A stretch of DNA of 64,000 nucleotides from contig NZ_JAGEKP010000006.1 in assembly GCF_017565305.1 (NCBI RefSeq), positions 1-64,000 of the forward strand. Direction: 5' to 3'. The notes below the pieces were generated by a model. That model had not been told where the DNA came from and did no database searches. It saw only the letters and a list, made by a program, of their open reading frames with translations. The position numbers and the translations under genes are program-made. Origin of the DNA: Leifsonia sp. TF02-11 (GTDB lineage: Bacteria; Actinomycetota; Actinomycetes; Actinomycetales; Microbacteriaceae). Positions within the stretch are counted from its first letter, which is position 1, and every line of letters starts with the position of its first letter. This document shows positions 1 to 7,231 of this stretch, in pieces.

Positions 1-219
1 CACCGCCGCAAAATCCGTCGTGAACGACAACCGGCCACTGGCCAACGCCGAACCCAACACCTCCGACAGACCCGGCTCGAAGAACGGCGCCCGCCCCGCC
101 GACAACGCCGCGACCTTCACCCCATCCACATCCACACCCACCACGGTGTGACCCAAATCAGCCATCGCCGCAGCATGCACCGCACCCAAATAACCGACAC
201 CGATCACCGAGATGTGCAT
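1..219 (-). CDS. ugd: UDP-glucose 6-dehydrogenase, N-terminal part (runs off the window)
   Basis: This is an open frame of 73 codons from an ATG at 219-217 that continues past base 1. The N-terminus MHISVIGVGYLGAVHAAAMA carries the Rossmann signature GVGYLG, and a GR.PF.EPGL stretch follows; both are typical of the UDP-glucose/GDP-mannose dehydrogenase family, which oxidises UDP-glucose to UDP-glucuronate for surface polysaccharides. The ATG shares one base with the tdk stop (TGATG), so translation is probably coupled. Codon use differs from the neighbours: the coding strand is rich in TTG, GGT, GTG and GAT, where nearby genes prefer C-ending codons. Only the NAD-binding start is visible, so the exact sugar substrate is inferred. 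Confidence 0.8.
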   Translation of the reverse strand, partial: MHISVIGVGYLGAVHAAAMADLGHTVVGVDVDGVKVAALSAGRAPFFEPGLSEVLGSALASGRLSFTTDFAAV

Positions 220-893
220 CAGGTGAAGTCCGAATCCGGTTCGCTGTCGTAGGCGGTCGCCGCACTCACGGGCCAATGCCTCCGGCCGTTGTTGAGGACG
301 CCCTGGCTCTCGTCCAGGTAGCAGTTGCCGCACAGCGCCTCGTAGCTGACGGCGGCTCCGTCGATGGCGACCTGGTCGCCGTCGAACACGAAGACACCGT
401 CGATCTTGCGCGCGTTGAAGATCGCCTTGCGACCGCAACGGCAGATCGTCTTCAGCTCCTCGAGGCTGTGCGCGACCTCCAAGAGGCGCCTGCTGCCCGG
501 GAACGCGACCGTCTGGAAATCGGTCCTGATGCCGTAGGCGAGCACGGGGATGTCGTCGAGCAGCGCGATCCGCAGCAGATCATCGATCTGCGCTTCCGTC
601 AGGAACTGGGCCTCGTCGACCAGCAGAGCGCTCACGTCACGGTCGAAACGCTTGATCGTGCGTTCCCTGTGCTGCTGGAACTTGCCGTACGCGTCGGTCT
701 CCGGGGCGATCAGGAAGTCCACCTGCCGGGTAACACCGAGCCGCGACAGGATGCCCATGTCGCCCTTGGTGTCGATCTCGGGCTTGGCGAGCAGGACACG
801 ATGCCCGCGCTCCTCGTAGTTGTACGCTGCCTGCAGCATGGCCGTGCTCTTGCCGCTGTTCATCGCGCCGTAGCGGAAATACAGTTTTGCCAC
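219..893 (-). CDS. tdk: Thymidine kinase
   Basis: This 224-aa protein phosphorylates thymidine to dTMP in the cytoplasmic salvage pathway. The P-loop is GAMNSGKS at residues 9-16, a Walker B-like DEAQF lies near residue 92, and four zinc-type cysteines sit in CRCG (about residue 152) and CGNC (about 188), the type II thymidine kinase pattern. The GTG start at 893-891 is preceded by AGGA about 7 nt upstream. It lies 28 bp downstream of the response-regulator gene on the same strand and overlaps ugd by one base, so it may be read with either neighbour. Length and motifs are normal for the family. Confidence 0.95.
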   Translation of the reverse strand: MAKLYFRYGAMNSGKSTAMLQAAYNYEERGHRVLLAKPEIDTKGDMGILSRLGVTRQVDFLIAPETDAYGKFQQHRERTIKRFDRDVSALLVDEAQFLTEAQIDDLLRIALLDDIPVLAYGIRTDFQTVAFPGSRRLLEVAHSLEELKTICRCGRKAIFNARKIDGVFVFDGDQVAIDGAAVSYEALCGNCYLDESQGVLNNGRRHWPVSAATAYDSEPDSDFT

Positions 894-921
894 GGAGCAA
901 TCCTATGCGGGCGCCGGCACC

Positions 922-1596
922 CTACGTGAGGTAGCCGTCCTCCGCGGCGCGGCGGATGAGGTCCGCCCGCGAGCTTGTCGGCCTGCCGACCTTGCCGTAC
1001 TTCTCGCGCACACGCCGCAGGTAGGTCTTGGCGGTCTCGTACTGCACGTTCATCGCACGCGCGACCTCCGATGTCGTGCGCCCGTCCGCGTACAGCACCA
1101 GAGCCTGCCGTTCGCCGTCGCTCAGCTTGGGGCGGGAAGCCTCCGGAACCGTCGGCCGCGGACGCCAGACCGGCTTCTGTTCCGCGGCCGAGCCGTCCCT
1201 GCCCATGGCGGCGAGCGACACCGCGATCAGCTCCGACATCGGCTGGGTCTTCGTGACGTACGCGACAGCGCCCGCGGCGAGCGCCGCATCCCGATCCTCC
1301 TGCGTGTCCACCGCGCTCAGCACCACGACCTTCGCCCCCGCCGCACGGCACGTGCGCACGCGCGCGCCGATCGACACGGACTCGCGCAGCTGGAGGTCCA
1401 TGATCACCAGGTCGGTCGGGAAGGCGTCGCTGTGCACCAGCTCCAGCCAGCTCCCTGCGCGCACCACGAGGTCGAACTCGGGCGCATTGCGCTCGATCCA
1501 GGTGGCGAGACTGTCGAGGAGGATCTCGTGGTCGTCGAGGATGGCGAGCCGGATCGGCGGGGACGACGGTGCAGGGTGTGCTGTGGCGGTACTCAT
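922..1596 (-). CDS. NarL/LuxR-type response regulator
   Basis: This 224-aa two-domain response regulator has a receiver domain with an acidic pair DD at residues 21-22, the phosphoacceptor Asp67 in IMDLQL and the conserved Lys116 in VTKTQ. A LuxR-type helix-turn-helix follows at about residues 158-215 (LSDGERQALVLYADGRT onward). It probably binds promoter DNA when phosphorylated by the kinase encoded two genes upstream. The ATG is preceded by AAAGG about 9 nt away and overlaps the previous stop by 4 bp (ATGA), so it is the last gene of a tightly coupled three-gene operon. The stimulus and targets cannot be read from the sequence. Confidence 0.9.
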   Translation of the reverse strand: MSTATAHPAPSSPPIRLAILDDHEILLDSLATWIERNAPEFDLVVRAGSWLELVHSDAFPTDLVIMDLQLRESVSIGARVRTCRAAGAKVVVLSAVDTQEDRDAALAAGAVAYVTKTQPMSELIAVSLAAMGRDGSAAEQKPVWRPRPTVPEASRPKLSDGERQALVLYADGRTTSEVARAMNVQYETAKTYLRRVREKYGKVGRPTSSRADLIRRAAEDGYLT

Positions 1597-2804
1597 GGTG
1601 CTCGCCTTTCAGGGTATGCGAATCGCACGGTGAAGCCTCCATCGCGCACCCGCATCGACGCCACCATCGACACGGACTGCAGCGCGCTGAGGAACGGCAC
1701 GAGCGCCGACCGGAGCGTGCGTCGCGGCTCCTCCGCTCTGCCCGTGAGCAGGAACGCCGGGCAGTCGGGGTCGGAGACCGCGATGTTCACGCTCGACGGG
1801 TCGAGTCCGGGGAGGTCGGCGACGGTGTCGATCAGGGCGCCGACGATCGCACGCTGCTCCTCGCTCAACACCCGGTCGAGCCGATCGGGATCGTCGACCC
1901 GTGACCAGCGGTTCTGCTCGTCCGCCACGCCACGGCGGGCGAGCGCCAGATCCACCGTCTCGGCCAACCAGCTCCGGTCGACGGCCTCGACCGCCGCGCT
2001 GCGCAGGCGTGTCGCGATGATCCGCGCCCGATCGCGGTCTTCTTGGGTGATCCGACCGGCAGCCAGCAGCTCGGTCAGGAAGGGCACGGCCTCCGCGTTG
2101 AGCGCGGTCGCCCGCTCCTGCGCCACCATCCGTTCGGCGACCTGCCTCAGCTCACTCTCCAGCCGGAGCTGCCCTGCGCGGGCGACCTCGCGCCAGCGCA
2201 GAGTCTCGCCGGTCATCGTCCAGGCATAGCCGGAGCCGCCGCAGGCGAGAGCCAGCACCGGCGTCGCGGCGACCGTGGCGTAGACGGCGGGGTGAGTGAC
2301 GACGATGAGGGATGAGGCCTGCGCTGCCGCCAATCCGCCCAAGACGAGCGCGGAGGCCACGGCGGTCGCGAGCACCTCCGGCACCGGCCGGTAGAGAGGC
2401 ATCGCTGTCAGCAGCAGAGCGACCGCGATCTGGCCCCAGTCGTCCTGAATGCGCTGGTTGTGACCCCACACCGCCGCGTCGAAGAGCACCGCGGAAGACA
2501 GCGCGACCCCGACGATGGCGAGGTGCGACCACAGCCCGACGGGCGGGAAACCCGGATGCGTACGGATCGCGGCGACCGCGACCGCTAGCGCCAACACGAC
2601 GATCGCCCAGATGGCGAGCGCGGGACTCCGGAGCTGCGATTGGTGCACCAGCGTCGAGTACACCGCGTACCCCACCGCGACGACGCCGATCAACGGCACC
2701 AGGAGCCACGCGGACTGAACGCCGAGCGGATCCAGCCGCTGCGGGGTCCGCTCGACCGGCACGGACCGGTAGCGGACGATCGTCTCGTCGATCACGGTGT
2801 TCAT
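1593..2804 (-). CDS. Membrane protein with a degenerate kinase-like cytoplasmic half
   Basis: This 403-aa protein has about six hydrophobic segments in the first 190 residues, then a charged helical stretch (about 200-260) and a cytoplasmic C-terminal domain. The layout matches a NarL-class sensor kinase. However, I find no LHD-type histidine box and no clear N or G boxes of an ATPase, so it may be a pseudokinase or a sensory partner. It overlaps the kinase gene upstream and the regulator gene downstream by 4 bp each (ATGA), which implies the three products are made together. I do not recognise a named family; the partner role is inferred from context. Confidence 0.75.
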   Translation of the reverse strand: MNTVIDETIVRYRSVPVERTPQRLDPLGVQSAWLLVPLIGVVAVGYAVYSTLVHQSQLRSPALAIWAIVVLALAVAVAAIRTHPGFPPVGLWSHLAIVGVALSSAVLFDAAVWGHNQRIQDDWGQIAVALLLTAMPLYRPVPEVLATAVASALVLGGLAAAQASSLIVVTHPAVYATVAATPVLALACGGSGYAWTMTGETLRWREVARAGQLRLESELRQVAERMVAQERATALNAEAVPFLTELLAAGRITQEDRDRARIIATRLRSAAVEAVDRSWLAETVDLALARRGVADEQNRWSRVDDPDRLDRVLSEEQRAIVGALIDTVADLPGLDPSSVNIAVSDPDCPAFLLTGRAEEPRRTLRSALVPFLSALQSVSMVASMRVRDGGFTVRFAYPERRAP

Positions 2805-3997
2805 GCGTTGTCCGCCGTCGGCACCGTCATGATGACGGTCGTGCCGACATCCTCGCTCGAGTAGATGGTCACGGTACCGCCGACCTTGCTGATGCGGTCG
2901 TGCACCGACTGCCGCAGGCCCAGCCGGTCGCCGCCGGGGGCTGCCACGGCGAACCCGCTGCCGCCGTCCACGACCATGACGGAGACCGACCCGTCACCGG
3001 ACGACACGGCCACCTCCGCGGTCGCGCTGCCCGAGTGCCGCAAGACGTTCACCAGGCACTGCCGCACGGCGAGGCCGACCGCGCGCCGCGAATCGTCGGC
3101 CAACCGGGCGACCGCGTCCCTGTCCCCGGAGACATCGACGGCGAGTCCCTCATCGCGGGCGTCCTCGATGGCGCGCCTCAGCTCGCTCCTGTACCAGGGG
3201 TCCCCGTCGGCGGTACCGGCCGGCGGCACGGCGGCCGCGGGGAGGGTTGCGCCGCCGAGCGCGAGCAGGTCGGACTCGATGCGGGCGCGGAGCCGCTGCG
3301 GGAGCTCACCGGGCTCGGTCGCGGCGATGGCCGCGAGCTCGCTCAGCACGGTGTCGTGGAGGTTCGCGGTCGACTCCGCCAGCTGCTCGCGGCGCAGGTC
3401 GACGAGACGGGCGTCGCGAACGGCACGGTGGAGGGCCGACTGGGTGCGCGACCGTGATCCACGCGTGAGCCCGTCGAAGGCGAGGACGCCGACGAGGAGC
3501 AGGTAGGCGCCGAGCGAGATCGCATCGGGCCGGAAGACGCGCCCCGCCGCGGTCGCCCCGACGATCACGGCGCCCTCCGCGAGGGCGAACCCGAGGGTCG
3601 CCCAGAGGATCCCGACGAGCGCGCCCGTCCCCGTTCCGCCCACCAGCGTCATCGCGACGACGGGCAGGGCGACGACGAACAGGTTGGTGTCGCGGTAGGC
3701 CGGCGTGCTCTCGAAGAGGAGGTAGACGTACAGGAACGTGCACACGGCACCGACGAGCAGGTACGTGACCGTCAGGACCACCGTGCGGCCGCGCGAGAGC
3801 AGGAGCAGCAGCAGGATCATCGGCACGAGCACGAGCGTGCTGATCCAGGAGGCGGTGCCGCTCGTCCCTCCCACCGTCGAGATGGCGACGTTGACGATGG
3901 CCATCACTAGGCACACCAGCGCCGTCCACCGAGCCGCTGCGGCCAGCGCCTTGGAATTGGCCGCCCGCGAGAGGTGACTGGGAAGACCGAGCGACAC
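2801..3997 (-). CDS. NarL-family sensor histidine kinase
   Basis: This 398-aa membrane sensor has about six transmembrane segments in residues 22-178, a HisKA_3-type helix with the phosphorylated His214 in NLHDTVLSEL, and a HATPase domain at about 300-395. The domain includes VRQCLVNVLRHS as the N box, DGGSGF as a G box, and a final VGTTVIMTVP strand. The start is a GTG at 3997-3995. It is the first gene of the operon and probably phosphorylates the regulator at 922-1596. There is no large extracellular loop, so the signal may be in or near the membrane. A CATAAT -10 element and direct repeats lie upstream. Confidence 0.88.
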   Translation of the reverse strand: MSLGLPSHLSRAANSKALAAAARWTALVCLVMAIVNVAISTVGGTSGTASWISTLVLVPMILLLLLLSRGRTVVLTVTYLLVGAVCTFLYVYLLFESTPAYRDTNLFVVALPVVAMTLVGGTGTGALVGILWATLGFALAEGAVIVGATAAGRVFRPDAISLGAYLLLVGVLAFDGLTRGSRSRTQSALHRAVRDARLVDLRREQLAESTANLHDTVLSELAAIAATEPGELPQRLRARIESDLLALGGATLPAAAVPPAGTADGDPWYRSELRRAIEDARDEGLAVDVSGDRDAVARLADDSRRAVGLAVRQCLVNVLRHSGSATAEVAVSSGDGSVSVMVVDGGSGFAVAAPGGDRLGLRQSVHDRISKVGGTVTIYSSEDVGTTVIMTVPTADNA

Positions 3998-4074
3998 CGG
4001 GCTCCTTGGGCGCGAGTGGATGGCCGACGGAACCCGCCGGAGGGCAACGCTCGACCGCGACGGCCCCAGAGGGG

Positions 4075-4132
4075 ATTATGGCAGTTCACCCGGCCGCTGT
4101 GTACCCCGGGCATGCAGGCTTGTTGTACCCCG
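4075..4132 (-). promoter_or_regulatory. Candidate promoter of the two-component operon with direct repeats
   Basis: On the minus strand a -10-like CATAAT lies at 4080-4075, about 77 nt before the kinase GTG. Upstream of it the 9-mer CGGGGTACA occurs twice, at 4132-4124 and 4108-4100, spaced 24 bp (about two helical turns). Such spaced direct repeats are typical activator sites, so autoregulation by the operon's own response regulator is an inference. No convincing -35 box is visible, which fits an activated promoter. Confidence 0.4.
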
Positions 4133-4160
4133 CGGACGCGGGAACACGACGGGTGGCCGT

Positions 4161-5270
4161 TCAGAACAGCGTCGGCTGCACCCCCAGCGTCACCAGCGCC
4201 GACTCGGGGGCGACCTCCTGTGGCGCCACGCGCTCAACGATCTGCCGTTCGCCCTCTCCGTCGCGCAGCATGCCGAGCGCCGACGAGCGGACCCCGCCCG
4301 TGAGCGGATCTTCCTGCCCCCGCTCCAGGCCGTGTGCGCGGATGAGCGGCTTGATACGCGCGGCGAGCCACGCGCGGTACTCCTTGGGCGCGTACGTGCC
4401 CCGGCCGTACATGGCGCGGTACTGCGGGAGAAGTTCGGGGTGCTCGCGCCCGAGCCAGAGGTAGTACCACTCCTTGACCCCCGGCTTCAGGTGCAGCGCC
4501 GTGTAGAGAACGCTGGTGGCCCCGGCCTCCTTGGCCTGCCGCAGGGCCTCGTCGAGGTGGGCTCGCGTGTCGGTGAGGTACGGGAGGATCGGCATCAGGA
4601 AGACGGAGCAGTCGAGGCCGTGCTCGCGCACGGCGGTGACGGTCGCCAACCGCGCCTTGGTCGTGGGCGTCCCCGGCTCGACCGACTGCTGCAGTTCGTC
4701 GTCGTAGACGGCGATCGACATGGCGAGGTCGACGGGGACGCGTCGCGACGCTTCGACGAGCCGGTCGAGGTCACGCCGGAGCAGCGACCCCTTGGTGAGG
4801 ATGCTGAACGGAGTGCCGGAGTCGGTCAGCGCGTCGATGATCCCCGGCATGAGCGCATAGCGCCCTTCGGCGCGCTGGTAGGGATCCGTGTTGGTGCCGA
4901 GTGCGACCGGATGGTGCCCCCAGCTCCGCTTCATCAGTTCTTTGCGGAGGACATCGGCCACATTGACCTTGACGATGATCTCCTGATCGAAGTCTTTGCC
5001 CTGGTCGAGCTCGAGATAGCTGTGGGTGGGTCGGGCGAAGCAGTACACGCAGGCGTGCGAACAACCACGGTAGGGGTTGATCGTCCAGCCGAAGGGCATC
5101 GGGCCTCCCCCGCCCGGGATCTTGTTGAGCGCCGACTTGGCCAGGATCTCGTGGAACGTGATGCCCGCGAACTCCGGCGTGCGCACAGACCGCACCAGGT
5201 TGTTCAACCGGGCGAGACCGGGCAGGGCCGACGGCGTCTCCACCGCCAGCTCCTGCCCGCTCCACCTCAT
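4161..5270 (-). CDS. Rv2578c-family radical SAM protein
   Basis: This 369-aa radical SAM protein has the cluster motif Cys70-x3-Cys74-x2-Cys77 within GCSHACVYCFAR, preceded by NPYRGC and followed by a ThiH/SPL-like barrel (for example LTKGSLLRRDLDR). This matches the family of mycobacterial Rv2578c, related in sequence to spore photoproduct lyase-like proteins; the substrate is not known to me. The ATG at 5270-5268 lies 8 bp from a LexA-like box, and no clear ribosome-binding site is present. The gene stands alone downstream of an ABC-F gene. From memory, the M. tuberculosis homologue is listed among SOS-regulated genes, which would suit the box here. Confidence 0.88.
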   Translation of the reverse strand: MRWSGQELAVETPSALPGLARLNNLVRSVRTPEFAGITFHEILAKSALNKIPGGGGPMPFGWTINPYRGCSHACVYCFARPTHSYLELDQGKDFDQEIIVKVNVADVLRKELMKRSWGHHPVALGTNTDPYQRAEGRYALMPGIIDALTDSGTPFSILTKGSLLRRDLDRLVEASRRVPVDLAMSIAVYDDELQQSVEPGTPTTKARLATVTAVREHGLDCSVFLMPILPYLTDTRAHLDEALRQAKEAGATSVLYTALHLKPGVKEWYYLWLGREHPELLPQYRAMYGRGTYAPKEYRAWLAARIKPLIRAHGLERGQEDPLTGGVRSSALGMLRDGEGERQIVERVAPQEVAPESALVTLGVQPTLF

Positions 5271-5278
5271 GGGTCTAT

Positions 5279-5294
5279 TCGAACATATGTTCTA
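5279..5294 (-). promoter_or_regulatory. LexA-type SOS box
   Basis: Plus-strand bases 5279-5294 read TCGAAC-ATAT-GTTCTA, matching the actinobacterial LexA consensus TCGAAC-N4-GTTCGA at 11 of 12 arm positions. The box lies 8 bp before the radical SAM ATG and covers a minus-strand -10-like TATGTT, so bound LexA would block the promoter. No other site of this quality was seen in the window. Confidence 0.7.
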
Positions 5295-5324
5295 ATGTTC
5301 GTCAAGCGATCAGGCCTCCACCGA

Positions 5325-6950
5325 TCACAGCGCAACCACCTCCCCGCTCCAGCGCTCGCGCAGCCAGCGGTCGTGGCTCGCGACCACGACGGCGCCAGGG
5401 TAGCCGCCCAGAGCCTCCTCCAGCTCGGTCGCGAGACCGAGCGAGAGGTGGTTGGTCGGCTCGTCGAGCAGGAAGACGTGCGGCGGTCGCGCCATGATGA
5501 GCGCCAGCGCCAACCGGCGCTGCTGCCCGACCGAGAGCAGTCCGACCTCCCTGTCCAGATCGCGCGGGGCGATCAGCCCCAGCCCGGACAGCGGTACGGT
5601 CTCCGCCCGCCGCTCGCCGAGCGCCAGTTCGTAGATCCGCCGCGGCGTCTGCGTCGGGTCGGCGAAGCGCACGTCCTGCTCCAAGAGTTCCACCCGCAGA
5701 CCGCGCCGGCGGTGCACCGTCCCCACGAGCGGGACGATCCGCCCGGCCAGCACCGAGAGCAGCGTCGACTTGCCCGCGCCGTTCGGCCCGGTCACCAGCA
5801 CGCGCGAGTCGGCCTCGACCGCGAACCTCCCGAGCGTCAGCCGCCCGGGCACGTGGAGGTCGTCCGCCTGCAGAAGCGAGCCGGCCTCCTCGCCCAGGCG
5901 GGGAGAACCCAGACGTTGGAACCCCGCGGGGATCCCGGAGAAGCTCAGCGCCTTCGGCGGCTTGCGCACCTGGGTCTTCGTCAGCTCGTCGAGCCGGCCG
6001 TCGGCGTTGCGGATCCGCCGGCTGATCTGCCGGTCCAGGGTGTTGCCCTTGTAAGACTTGACGAACTTGTCGTTGTCCCGCACCTTGCCCGACCAGGCGA
6101 TCGAGCGTGCTGTGACATCGACGGCGTGCTTCAGAGCCGCGAGCTCGGTCTGCTCGTCGGCGTACTGCTTCTCCCAGCGTGCCCGCTCCGCGGCCTTCTC
6201 GGCGAGGTAGGCGCTGTAGCCTCCGCCGAACACCGTGGTGCCGGTGCGCGTCGGGTCCAGGTCGAGCAGGGCGGTGGCCGCCGAATCGAGGAAGGCGCGG
6301 TCGTGGCTCGCGAAGAGCACCGGACCGTTCCAGCCGACGAGCTGCGACTCCAGGAAGGCCGCCGCCGCGTCGTCCAGGTGGTTGGTCGGCTCGTCCAACA
6401 GCAGAGCGTCGGGCCTGCCGAGCAACAGCGCGGCCAGCGCGAACCGGCTGCGCTGCCCACCCGATACCTCGGAAAGCCGCCGGGCCAGCGGGATGGCACC
6501 GACGCCGAGGCCGTCGAGCAGCGCGTCGCGTCGCGACTCGGCCGACCAGACCTCTGCGCGTTCCGCGGCGCTCAGAGCCTCGTCGTAGCGCCTCGCCGCA
6601 GCCGGATCGTCGTCCGCCAGCGCGAGGGATGCGGCCTCCAGTTCGTTCTCGATCGCGCGCACCTCGGCGAGTGCGTCCTCCATCAGAGCGGCGAGCGTGT
6701 CCTCCGGGCGGAAGCGCACCTCCTGCCAGAGGAAGCCGACGCGCCGCGGCCGGGAGACGATGCCCGAGTCGGGCGTCTCGGCCCCGGCGAGCACGCGCAG
6801 CAGCGTCGACTTGCCGACGCCGTTCTCGCCGATCAGGCCGATGCGGGCACCGGGAGGCACGGTCAGCGACACGTCGGAGAGGACGCGCCGTTCGCCGTAC
6901 CGCACTGAGATGCCGTCCGCGCGCAGCGGGGAGAGGGTGAGGGTATGCAT
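5325..6950 (-). CDS. ABC-F family ATPase (probable ribosome-associated, possible antibiotic-resistance type)
   Basis: This 541-aa soluble protein has two ABC domains. The first has Walker A GENGVGKST (about 41-49), SGGQRSRF and LLLDEPTNHLDD. The second has GPNGAGKST (about 385), signature LSVGQQRRLAL and LLDEPTNHLSL. A charged linker between them is the usual ABC-F interdomain arm. There are no membrane segments. ABC-F proteins act on ribosomes as translation factors or as protection factors against macrolide, lincosamide or pleuromutilin-type drugs; the subtype here is inferred. The ATG at 6950 is chosen over a GTG at 6959 because AAGGTG lies 6 nt before the ATG, while GGAAG abuts the GTG. 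The long structured leader supports drug-responsive control. Confidence 0.88.
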   Translation of the reverse strand: MHTLTLSPLRADGISVRYGERRVLSDVSLTVPPGARIGLIGENGVGKSTLLRVLAGAETPDSGIVSRPRRVGFLWQEVRFRPEDTLAALMEDALAEVRAIENELEAASLALADDDPAAARRYDEALSAAERAEVWSAESRRDALLDGLGVGAIPLARRLSEVSGGQRSRFALAALLLGRPDALLLDEPTNHLDDAAAAFLESQLVGWNGPVLFASHDRAFLDSAATALLDLDPTRTGTTVFGGGYSAYLAEKAAERARWEKQYADEQTELAALKHAVDVTARSIAWSGKVRDNDKFVKSYKGNTLDRQISRRIRNADGRLDELTKTQVRKPPKALSFSGIPAGFQRLGSPRLGEEAGSLLQADDLHVPGRLTLGRFAVEADSRVLVTGPNGAGKSTLLSVLAGRIVPLVGTVHRRRGLRVELLEQDVRFADPTQTPRRIYELALGERRAETVPLSGLGLIAPRDLDREVGLLSVGQQRRLALALIMARPPHVFLLDEPTNHLSLGLATELEEALGGYPGAVVVASHDRWLRERWSGEVVAL

Positions 6951-7152
6951 GAGATCCACCTTCCGGGCGCTCCACAGGAGCAGATTCCCGCCGGGCGGAC
7001 TTCCGTCGATGAGCGGTGCCGGAGCGCCCAGTGTTGGATGAGCTCTGTGTCGGCTGACCAGTCAGAGCTGGGCGGCGCAGGACCTATGGGGTCGCTCACT
7101 CGATCGACGGCGCCTCGGGCGCGGGACGAGGGGAGGTTCTCACTTCATAGCG
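6951..7152 (-). promoter_or_regulatory. Long structured 5' leader of the ABC-F gene
   Basis: About 200 nt separate the likely transcription start (near 7152) from the ABC-F ATG. The leader contains a 9-bp perfect inverted repeat, GGGCGCTCC at 7029-7021 with GGAGCGCCC at 6973-6965, ending just before the ribosome-binding site. Inside it is the pair CAGAGCT/AGCTCTG (7069-7063 and 7047-7041). An ATGAAGTGA mini-ORF lies at 7148-7140. Competing hairpins ahead of an ABC-F gene resemble known antibiotic-responsive attenuators, but the mechanism is inferred. Confidence 0.45.
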
Positions 7153-7158
7153 TCGCCG

Positions 7159-7188
7159 ACTCTAACAGGTCGGCGACGTGACTGTCCA
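7159..7188 (-). promoter_or_regulatory. Promoter of the ABC-F gene inside an inverted repeat
   Basis: The minus strand has TGGACA at 7188-7183, an 18-bp spacer and TAGAGT at 7164-7159, a good sigma-70-like pair. The -10 overlaps a 10-bp inverted repeat (CGTCGCCGAC at 7151-7160 and GTCGGCGACG at 7169-7178). That repeat could be an operator or the last hairpin terminating transcription from mqo. Confidence 0.45.
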
Positions 7189-7189
7189 G

Positions 7190-7217
7190 TCGATCCGTAC
7201 CGCGCGGTACGGATCGA
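7190..7217 (-). terminator. Perfect 28-bp palindrome after mqo
   Basis: The sequence is a perfect inverted repeat with 14-bp arms starting TCGATCCGTACC at 7190. It lies 15 bp past the mqo stop. It has no loop bases and no T-run, which is common for actinobacterial hairpin terminators. An operator role cannot be excluded. Confidence 0.5.
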
Positions 7218-7231
7218 CGGGCACGAAGAGG

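Noticed and set aside
5325-6959. GTG at 6959 as ABC-F start
   Set aside because: Its ribosome-binding sequence would be directly adjacent; AAGGTG is correctly spaced for the ATG at 6950.
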